Assembly (NCBI GenBank): GCA_051745305.1 | Contig: JBNJDY010000072.1 | Span: 1 to 7,193 of the forward strand | Direction: 5' to 3' | Source of the DNA: Saliniplasma sp051745305 | Lineage (GTDB): Archaea; Thermoplasmatota; Thermoplasmata; Halarchaeoplasmatales; Halarchaeoplasmataceae | Length of the DNA stretch: 7,193 bases | In this document: positions 1 to 5,031 of the stretch, in pieces | Position numbering within the stretch: position 1 is the stretch's first letter | Layout: every line of letters starts with the position of its first letter | Position numbers and translations under genes: made by a program | The notes under the pieces: model-generated | Database searches by the model: none | Told to the model about the DNA's origin: nothing | Seen by the model: only the letters and a program-made list of their open reading frames with translations

Positions 1-1863
1 TTATTTTTCGGTGAGTTGGATATCGATTATGAGGACCTTCCGAAAGGTACGAAGCATCCTAGGTATCTGTTCCACGGAGTCGTGGACGGAATAAGCGATT
101 ACGGTAACCGATTGGGTATTCCTACACTTTCAGGGATGGTGTATTTCGATGAAAGTTATCTGACGAACTGCCTGGTCAACGTGGGTTGTATCGGGATCGC
201 AAAAAAGGACGAACTGATCAGGAGTCGTGTCAAAGAGCCCGGAGATATCTACATCATGGCCGGTGGAAGAACCGGAAGGGACGGTATCCATGGAGTAACC
301 TTTGCATCTGATGAACTGCATGAAGGGTCCGAAGAGGAGGATATAGGAGCGGTTCAAGTCGGTGACCCCATAACGAAAGAACCTCTTATCCACGCCAGTT
401 TGGAGTTGAATCGAAAAGAGTTACTTCAGGGTATGAAGGATTTCGGCGGAGGCGGTTTATCCTGTGTTGCCGGTGAGATGGCCTTGGCTGCCGGATACGG
501 AGCGGTTATCCAGATAGATAAAGTTCCCTTGAAACAGCCCGATATGGCACCCTGGGAGATATGGGTATCTGAAAGTCAGGAAAGGATGATGTATGCGGTA
601 AAAGAAGAAAATGTAGAGGATGTACTGCATATCTGTAAAAAATGGGATGTAGAGGCAACGGTCGTTGGACATGTTATAAAAGAACCCAGGATGAAGGTTT
701 ACTACGATGAAGAGAAGATAATGGACCTAGATCTGGAATTCCAAACCGGTGGCCCTTCGTACTGCAGACCTGTGGAAAGGATCGATAAAACCGAGGAGAT
801 CGAAGAGAAAGCTCCTCAAGAATTGGACGATTATTCCGACACACTTTTGAACCTTTTAAAAAGCGATAATATCAACAGTAAGGAATGGGTGATCAGGCAG
901 TATGACCACGAAGTCAGAGCGAACACGGTTATCAAACCACTTCAGGGAGTATTAGGAAAGCAAGGTCCCGGAGACGCTAGTGTTATCAAACCGCTTGAAG
1001 ACTCATTCAAAGGTATTGCGGTCACCACGGATGTCAATCCAAGACTCACACATTTACACCCTAAAAAGGGAGCTATGTGGAATATGGACGAAGCCTGCAG
1101 GAATCTTGTTGCTGTGGGTGCGAGACCACATTCTTTTGCAGACTGCCTAAATTTTGGAAACCCGGAAAAACCCCAGCGGTTGGGAGATTTCGATATGACA
1201 GCTGAAGGATTGGACGCCGTTGCTAGACCTTTAGGGATCCCTTTTGTTTCAGGTAATGTGAGTTTCTACAACGAAACGGATAAAGGACCTATCAACCCCA
1301 CGCCTACTTTATTGGGATGCGGTCTGATAGATGATATCAGGAAAGCGGTAACCATGGATCTGAAAGAAGAGGATAATCTACTGTACTTAGTCGGAGAAAC
1401 AAAGGAGCAGATGGCCGGTTCTGAATATTATCATCTTACAGATAGTGAAAGTGGTAAGGTTCCGGAAGTGGATGTTAAGCTCCTCAAAGAAAGTATTGAT
1501 GAAATGTTGGAAGCTCATTCCCAGAGATTGTTCAAGAGCTGCCACGATGTATCTCTAGGTGGTTTGGGAGTGACGTTAGCCGAAATGTGTATCGCAGGTG
1601 ATATCGGAGTGGAGATCAAGATCGAAGATGGGATGAGGGCTGACATGTTCTTATTCTCTGAAAGTCCGACCCGATGGGTGGTCGAGGTCAGTCCGGAAAA
1701 CGAAGAAAAGTTACAATCGGTGCTCAACGTACCTGTCCTGAAGATCGGCAAAGTCAAGGGGGATTCTTTGAAAATTAGTTACAATGGAGAAAAGGTAGTT
1801 GAACTAAAACTCGATGAAATAAATGATGCCTGGAAGAACTCGCTAAAAGACAAGATGGAATAA
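1..1863 (+). CDS. purL: Phosphoribosylformylglycinamidine synthase subunit PurL (5' end outside window)
   Basis: PurL catalyses the fourth step of de novo purine synthesis in the cytoplasm: FGAR, ATP and glutamine-derived ammonia give FGAM. In small-PurL organisms it works with PurQ (glutaminase) and PurS; neither is in this window. The frame is open from base 1 and the residues before the first possible TTG (LFFGEL) already match PurL, so the true start lies upstream; 620 residues are visible, and small PurLs usually run to 600-750. Recognisable blocks, in window residue numbers, are GRTGRDGIHG at 89-98, GGGGLS at 149-154, SESQERM at 190-196, the second-half nucleotide-binding block from D325 through the VTTDVNPRLTHLHPKKGAMW region (341-360), CHDVSLGG at 514-521 and FSESPTRW at 552-559. 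The order is the normal PurL tandem AIRS-like repeat, with no frameshift. The N-terminal catalytic histidine region cannot be checked. It converges with the next gene, 21 bases separating the two stops. Confidence 0.96.
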   Translation, partial: LFFGELDIDYEDLPKGTKHPRYLFHGVVDGISDYGNRLGIPTLSGMVYFDESYLTNCLVNVGCIGIAKKDELIRSRVKEPGDIYIMAGGRTGRDGIHGVTFASDELHEGSEEEDIGAVQVGDPITKEPLIHASLELNRKELLQGMKDFGGGGLSCVAGEMALAAGYGAVIQIDKVPLKQPDMAPWEIWVSESQERMMYAVKEENVEDVLHICKKWDVEATVVGHVIKEPRMKVYYDEEKIMDLDLEFQTGGPSYCRPVERIDKTEEIEEKAPQELDDYSDTLLNLLKSDNINSKEWVIRQYDHEVRANTVIKPLQGVLGKQGPGDASVIKPLEDSFKGIAVTTDVNPRLTHLHPKKGAMWNMDEACRNLVAVGARPHSFADCLNFGNPEKPQRLGDFDMTAEGLDAVARPLGIPFVSGNVSFYNETDKGPINPTPTLLGCGLIDDIRKAVTMDLKEEDNLLYLVGETKEQMAGSEYYHLTDSESGKVPEVDVKLLKESIDEMLEAHSQRLFKSCHDVSLGGLGVTLAEMCIAGDIGVEIKIEDGMRADMFLFSESPTRWVVEVSPENEEKLQSVLNVPVLKIGKVKGDSLKISYNGEKVVELKLDEINDAWKNSLKDKME

Positions 1864-1866
1864 AAA
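1862..1866 (-). terminator. Possible T-run terminator for the minus-strand genes
   Basis: Read on the minus strand, a run of five T follows the stop of the 174-aa gene by 18 bases. Archaeal termination often needs only a T-rich tract. The run is short and overlaps the stop codon of purL, so this is a weak call. Confidence 0.25.
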
Positions 1867-1884
1867 CTCGCAGAAATTGAATTA

Positions 1885-2409
1885 TTACTTCCACTTCATT
1901 ATGAAATAACAGTCTTCCTCTTTTTTATCTTTAACATCCCAAACTTTGACTTCCCCTTTTGTATTAGTAGCTTTCAATATCCCTTCGAAGACACCGAGCC
2001 ATCCAATACAGGTGTATTCATCGATTGCGTTTTCTTTTAGTTTGATATACGCTATATCATCCTCTATATCTATTATTACATCACCATATGAAAAGGCATC
2101 ACGATAACTTTTAGGAGCTTTTTTCAACATAGTCTCTGGTGACGTGAATTTGATGAGGTAAGAAAGTACTCCTAGATTCTGTACAGTAAAACTCCCTCCT
2201 CTTCGTAGGTGATCTTCACCGTGATTTTCAACGATCCATTCATGGACAGAGGCATGGATTGTGTGGTCGTACCATTTTCTGTCTTTTATCCTTTCGATGG
2301 ATATGTCTAGTTTTTTCTCTAGATCCCTGACTCCTTTATCACCCCATGTTCGCTTGATATATTTTATATAGCCATTGATAATAGAACCTCTAACTTTCTT
2401 CTTTTCCAT
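1885..2409 (-). CDS. Uncharacterised 174-aa protein, V4R/HNOB-like (paralogue A)
   Basis: I do not recognise this gene with certainty. It is a soluble 174-residue protein with no signal peptide or membrane segment. It is about 43% identical (75 of 173 aligned positions, by eye, one single-residue gap) to the protein encoded just upstream. The N-terminal part (KVRGSIINGYIKYIKRTWG) looks helical. A WY pair at 46-47 precedes conserved H52 and H56, the middle carries LSYL (82-85) and KAPKSY (97-102), and the C-terminal third is beta-rich with C134, then WxGVFxG, and ends in DCYFxxxW with C167. The layout RGxxxxGY..WG....WY....C..WxGxFxG....DCYF..W recalls the small-molecule or heme-NO binding V4R/HNOB-like domains and the DUF2378-type proteins; this is family resemblance judged by eye, not a match. 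The ATG is preceded by AAGGT (2417-2421), 7 bases away. The stretch is visibly richer in AT than purL. It is the last gene of the minus-strand cluster. Confidence 0.85.
   Translation of the reverse strand: MEKKKVRGSIINGYIKYIKRTWGDKGVRDLEKKLDISIERIKDRKWYDHTIHASVHEWIVENHGEDHLRRGGSFTVQNLGVLSYLIKFTSPETMLKKAPKSYRDAFSYGDVIIDIEDDIAYIKLKENAIDEYTCIGWLGVFEGILKATNTKGEVKVWDVKDKKEEDCYFIMKWK
1921..1926 (+). terminator. Possible T-run terminator for purL
   Basis: A CCTC-TTTTTT run lies 57 bases after the purL stop, inside the convergent gene. A T-rich tract without a hairpin is enough for many archaeal terminators. No strong hairpin was seen, so the call rests on the T run and position alone. Confidence 0.3.
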
Positions 2410-2424
2410 GATTATTACCTTGTT

Positions 2425-2486
2425 ATAATCTATGTATTGTAGTACTATATGTTAATTTTCTTAATATATCTTTAAGAATAATCTAT
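2425..2486. repeat. Two 9-base direct repeats ATAATCTAT flanking the promoter of paralogue A
   Basis: ATAATCTAT occurs at 2425-2433 and again at 2478-2486, either side of the presumed TATA box in the 102-base gap between the paralogues. An 8-base palindrome, TAGTACTA, sits between them at 2440-2447, close to where transcription should start. In such AT-rich DNA these could be chance matches; if real, they are candidate regulator sites. Confidence 0.3.
2460..2476 (-). promoter_or_regulatory. Probable promoter of paralogue A: TATA box inside a short inverted repeat
   Basis: On the minus strand GATATATT (2463-2470) fits an archaeal TATA box, with CTTAAA directly upstream as a weak BRE. Transcription would begin near 2440, giving a leader of about 30 bases that contains the AAGGT ribosome site. 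The box lies between inverted arms CTTAA (2460-2464) and TTAAG (2472-2476), an arrangement through which a repressor could block TBP. A second candidate box, ACATATAG, lies nearer the gene. Confidence 0.4.
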
Positions 2487-2511
2487 CAAGTCGGAGTTTT
2501 AAGATGTATCG

Positions 2512-3033
2512 TTATTTCCATTCGACCTTGAAATAGCAGTCATTTTCACCTTTATCTTCATCTTCTATAATTTCAACAGTTCCTTCAGTGTTGGTAGAAT
2601 CTAATGCACCTAAAAAGACTCCCTTCCAAGCCAAGCAGGAGTATTTTGTGGTGGCAACATCCTTAAATTTGGCAACAGCTGAATTATCCCCAATATTGAT
2701 CTCCACTGTTCCGTAGTTAAATGTATCTTCGTAACTCTTTGGAGCTTTTTCCAACAAACTTTCGATGGATACGAATCTAACTAGATAAGATAACATCCCC
2801 AGATCCTGAACGGCATGCCTTGCAGTTCTAGTGACATATTTATCTCCTTTTTCACCAAGGAATTCGTGCATTTTAGAATGATATTTTATGGGATACCAAC
2901 TGGTACTCTTGATGTCATCCATTTTCACTCCAATATATTCTTCGCATTCCTTCAAGCCCTTCACACCCCAGAACTTCTTGACAGCTTTAAAATATCCTTG
3001 GAGTAAATCTCCTCTAAATTTCTTTTCGGTCAT
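2512..3033 (-). CDS. Uncharacterised 173-aa protein, V4R/HNOB-like (paralogue B)
   Basis: This is the sister of the downstream 174-aa protein, of unknown function and soluble by sequence. I place the start at the ATG at 3031-3033 (MTEKKFRG). It aligns end to end with the paralogue's MEKKKVRG, is preceded by GGTGG at 3039-3043 with a 5-base spacer, and lies just downstream of a TATA-like box. A TTG at 3099 would add 22 residues with no counterpart and would lie upstream of that box. Features shared with the sister protein include WG at 22-23, WY at 46-47, H52 and H56, the LSYL and KAPKSY blocks, a cysteine in the YxC motif near residue 133, WxGVFxG and the ending DCYFKVEWK. The N-terminal third and the loop near residues 60-75 differ most, which suggests different ligands or partners. 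The fold call (V4R/HNOB- or DUF2378-like) is tentative. The gap to the sister gene is 102 bases and to the upstream ATPase 74 bases. Confidence 0.85.
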   Translation of the reverse strand: MTEKKFRGDLLQGYFKAVKKFWGVKGLKECEEYIGVKMDDIKSTSWYPIKYHSKMHEFLGEKGDKYVTRTARHAVQDLGMLSYLVRFVSIESLLEKAPKSYEDTFNYGTVEINIGDNSAVAKFKDVATTKYSCLAWKGVFLGALDSTNTEGTVEIIEDEDKGENDCYFKVEWK

Positions 3034-3038
3034 GGATT

Positions 3039-3043
3039 CCACC
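3039..3043 (-). promoter_or_regulatory. Ribosome binding site deciding the start of paralogue B
   Basis: GGTGG on the minus strand, 5 bases before the ATG at 3031-3033. It supports this internal start over the TTG at 3097-3099, which has no comparable site. Confidence 0.5.
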
Positions 3044-3072
3044 GGTTGTAAACATAATAATGTTGCCCGTAG

Positions 3073-3080
3073 TATATTTA
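3073..3080 (-). promoter_or_regulatory. Probable TATA box of paralogue B
   Basis: On the minus strand TAAATATA sits behind an A-rich stretch that could act as a BRE. It predicts a start of transcription near 3050 and a leader of roughly 17 bases holding the GGTGG site. The spacing fits archaeal promoters, but the region is AT-rich throughout. Confidence 0.4.
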
Positions 3081-3091
3081 TTTTTACCCGT

Positions 3092-3115
3092 TTAATCAAT
3101 TAATTTGTTAATCAA
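3092..3115. repeat. Two 8-base direct repeats TTAATCAA upstream of paralogue B
   Basis: TTAATCAA at 3092-3099 and 3108-3115, 16 bases apart start to start, just upstream of the presumed promoter and partly inside the stop region of the ATPase gene. This could be a binding site on one face of the helix, or chance in AT-rich DNA. Confidence 0.25.
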
Positions 3116-4412
3116 CAGTTAAAGCGGATGCATCGACACCGGTATGCAATGTATATCTAGGTCTTACCATACACAACTGGGTTTTCCGGGTTTTATCATC
3201 GAAGATCAAAGCTAAACCCCTCCTAAATTCCATCTGACCTACCATCTCGTCTAGACCATTTTTCATGTAGGACTGCTTAGCCATACCAAGTGCAGCTACA
3301 TCGTCCCTAGCCGTCAAATTGTGAGCTATTATCAGATCAGATTGCCTGATAGCACTGTCGTGGAGAGCGGAAGGCTCTTGAGTCGCCAAGATCAGTGAAA
3401 GCCCCGGATGCCTACCCAATTTTATCCAATCGATGAGAGGTCCAGTTGCTAGAGTTTCACGCCCGTTTGGTAAAAATAGATGAGCCTCATCTATCAACAT
3501 GTATATCAGCGGGTGGTCCTCGGTTATATCTTCACTGGTATTAGAATCGACGAGACCCGCCTGGGCCTGCATCTCTATAGTGGTGTACAGTGTTCGTTCG
3601 GCCATCTGTTTTCTTGCGAATATCGAGACGATCAGGTTTCTCAGTTCAAAATCTCCTATCCTTCCAAGGTAAGATATGTCCAGGACGGTGATCTTACCTC
3701 CTTCAGCTATATCCGAACCCATACCATCTTTTGAGAACAGTTTCAACTCTTCCATCATCTGGAAGTAAGAGGTCAAAGCGTCATTTGTTTTTTGATCTTG
3801 AGAAGCTTTTCCGATAGTCGAGTAAATATCTTCAAAGGAATAATCCTCTCCCTTTAGTCCGGTGATCACTTTTTGAAGAAGTACACCAGCAGGTTCAGTG
3901 AGTTTCAAGTCGAAGAGTTTCATCCATTCTGATACGGTAACGTCAGAGAGTTTTAGTTTTAATAACTGATCATGAAAAACCTCATATCCTTTCTTCTCCG
4001 CTTCTTTAACCGCTATCTCTGGAACTAAAACCCTGACGATATCTTCGAAGGAATCCGGTTCGATATCGAAGTCTTTCATCCGCTGGATCTCTTTTTGATT
4101 AGTATTTCTCTTCTTTAGACTGTGAAAAACACTCATAGTGTCAACTATAACCAAAGCTACACGATCCCTGTGTTTTTCTTTCAACTCTCCGAAACCTTCT
4201 GCTAAAACCCCCAGAGTGTAGGATTTACCGGTCCCCCTCTTTCCGACGACTAGCATACAATGAGGGGAAACGATATCGAGATAGGTCTTACCCATCTCTT
4301 CGTATTCTCCTCCAGGATAGGATACGTTCTTACCTAAAAAACAGCAACCTAAAGTCCCTATCTTTTTTGACTGGTCTACTGATCTACCAAGTATCTCTTG
4401 GATTTGAAGCAA
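3108..4412 (-). CDS. HerA/FtsK-superfamily ATPase (DUF87-like)
   Basis: A cytoplasmic P-loop ATPase of 434 residues. Walker A is GKRGTGKS at 57-64, in the context MLVVGKRGTGKSYTLGVLAEG typical of archaeal HerA/DUF87 proteins. Walker B is YMLIDEAH with D308 and E309. It is followed by ILATQEP (Q345 as sensor) and a DSAIRQSD segment with R356, and then RDD at 369-371, where HerA-like proteins carry arginine-finger residues. Residues 100-240 form a mostly helical insert. The stretch before Walker A is only about 55 residues, which seems short for a full HAS-barrel of classic HerA, and no NurA nuclease gene is nearby, so a role as the DNA-end resection helicase is not supported. HerA-like proteins are usually hexameric DNA translocases or helicases. 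The start is TTG at 4410-4412; an in-frame stop lies at 4422-4424, so little else is possible. The gene follows the pilin-like gene by 19 bases and is probably cotranscribed with it. Confidence 0.9.
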   Translation of the reverse strand: MLQIQEILGRSVDQSKKIGTLGCCFLGKNVSYPGGEYEEMGKTYLDIVSPHCMLVVGKRGTGKSYTLGVLAEGFGELKEKHRDRVALVIVDTMSVFHSLKKRNTNQKEIQRMKDFDIEPDSFEDIVRVLVPEIAVKEAEKKGYEVFHDQLLKLKLSDVTVSEWMKLFDLKLTEPAGVLLQKVITGLKGEDYSFEDIYSTIGKASQDQKTNDALTSYFQMMEELKLFSKDGMGSDIAEGGKITVLDISYLGRIGDFELRNLIVSIFARKQMAERTLYTTIEMQAQAGLVDSNTSEDITEDHPLIYMLIDEAHLFLPNGRETLATGPLIDWIKLGRHPGLSLILATQEPSALHDSAIRQSDLIIAHNLTARDDVAALGMAKQSYMKNGLDEMVGQMEFRRGLALIFDDKTRKTQLCMVRPRYTLHTGVDASALTVD

Positions 4413-4419
4413 ATCTATG

Positions 4420-4423
4420 CCTC
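4420..4423 (-). promoter_or_regulatory. Ribosome binding site for the TTG start of the ATPase gene
   Basis: GAGG on the minus strand, 7 bases before the TTG at 4410-4412, in the 19-base gap after the pilin-like gene. The good spacing makes the rare start credible. Confidence 0.55.
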
Positions 4424-4431
4424 AGTGTTGA

Positions 4432-4860
4432 TCATTGTACGGTAATAACTGCATTTCTCACGGTGGTCACGTCACCGGTATACTTTGCAGTGACTTCTAT
4501 CTCACCGAAATTTTCATTTTGAGGTAGAGAGGGATTTATGTTCCTAAAAGTGTATGAACCATCTGATCCGGTTTCGCCAGACTCGACTACGTCACAACCC
4601 TCTAAAGTTAAGACTACACCCTCAAGTCCGTTTCCATCCTGGTCGTAAGTTGTGATTTTTACGTTATTGTTTGAACCGGCTGTTACAATCCCATTTCCAT
4701 CTTCTACTTCGATACTATCTAGCTCTGTCGATTGTGCGCTCGTCATCCAACCGACGATTATGGCGGTTCCGACACCTGCGATAACCACTAATAATATCAG
4801 ATAAAGTGGTAATCCTTCCAACGCTCCTTCATTTGATAGTTTTTTTCTGTTTCTATTCAT
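4432..4860 (-). CDS. Type IV pilin-like surface protein with a regulatory-like beta domain
   Basis: A 142-residue protein with a pilin-type N-terminus: a basic leader (R3, R5, K6, K7), a possible prepilin peptidase site around E11-G12-A13 or E15-G16-L17, and one hydrophobic segment at about 17-38 containing the GLPLYLILLVV stretch. I know this from pilin-like and surface proteins of Thermoplasmatota-type archaea. If not processed, the same segment would act as a membrane anchor. The outer part, residues 64-142, resembles a carboxypeptidase-regulatory or CNA-B type Ig domain: VKITTYDQDGNGLEGVVLTL, then GSDGSYTFRNI, then EIEVTAKYTGD. It has a single cysteine, C89. No prepilin peptidase, pilus ATPase or TadC-like membrane protein is visible, so assembly into a pilus is unproven. 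It is first in a unit with the HerA-like ATPase gene and is transcribed away from the M14 peptidase gene. Confidence 0.85.
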   Translation of the reverse strand: MNRNRKKLSNEGALEGLPLYLILLVVIAGVGTAIIVGWMTSAQSTELDSIEVEDGNGIVTAGSNNNVKITTYDQDGNGLEGVVLTLEGCDVVESGETGSDGSYTFRNINPSLPQNENFGEIEVTAKYTGDVTTVRNAVITVQ

Positions 4861-4887
4861 CGTATCGGAGCCGCAACATTAGGGCTT

Positions 4888-4897
4888 GTTATATAAC
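4888..4897 (-). promoter_or_regulatory. Promoter of the pilin-like/ATPase unit: TATA box in a perfect palindrome
   Basis: GTTATATAAC is a perfect 10-base palindrome containing TTATATAA, a strong archaeal TATA box. On the minus strand CCAAAAAG lies directly upstream as a BRE. Transcription should start near 4867, only about 6 bases before the ATG at 4860, and no Shine-Dalgarno site is seen, so the message is probably leaderless or nearly so. Confidence 0.6.
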
Positions 4898-4976
4898 TTT
4901 TTGGATATTAGTCTGGTTTATGACATGTTTTACGAGTGAAAATTTTTGAATGAAAGAGTTAAGTCACAATCCCAAT

Positions 4977-4984
4977 CTATATGT
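4977..4984 (+). promoter_or_regulatory. Probable TATA box of the M14 carboxypeptidase gene
   Basis: CTATATGT is the best TATA-like match upstream of the peptidase gene. It predicts a start near 5005 and a leader of about 27 bases that carries the ribosome site. The 171-base divergent region 4861-5031 otherwise shows only AT-rich DNA; no open frame or strong hairpin was seen in it. Confidence 0.4.
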
Positions 4985-5017
4985 AACATTTTATCTATAG
5001 ACAAAGAAATCTTAGTT

Positions 5018-5024
5018 AAGGAGG
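5018..5024 (+). promoter_or_regulatory. Strong Shine-Dalgarno site deciding a TTG start
   Basis: AAGGAGG ends 7 bases before the TTG at 5032-5034. Together with an in-frame TAA at 5017-5019 it fixes the start of the peptidase gene; the next in-frame ATG (5143) would delete the signal peptide. Confidence 0.8.
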
Positions 5025-5031
5025 AAAAAAT

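Noticed and set aside
16..18. TTG as the start of purL
   Set aside because: The frame is open to base 1 and the residues before it (LFFGE) already match PurL, so the gene is cut by the window edge.
130..1757. Minus-strand open frames inside purL
   Set aside because: They are shadows of conserved PurL coding sequence with no recognisable protein features.
3034..3099. 22-residue N-terminal extension of paralogue B
   Set aside because: No ribosome site at the TTG, no counterpart in the paralogue, and it lies over the presumed promoter.
2815..3734. Plus-strand open frames over the paralogue B and ATPase genes
   Set aside because: They are antisense to well supported genes; the translations are low complexity or aromatic-rich with no motif.
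3108..4412. Antiphage HerA-nuclease defence system
   Set aside because: No nuclease, SIR2, NurA or DUF4297-like partner is visible next to the ATPase; the neighbours are a pilin-like protein and two small sensor-like proteins.
4432..4860. Archaellin
   Set aside because: It is too short, has an Ig/regulatory-like ectodomain rather than an archaellin domain, and no arl genes are nearby.
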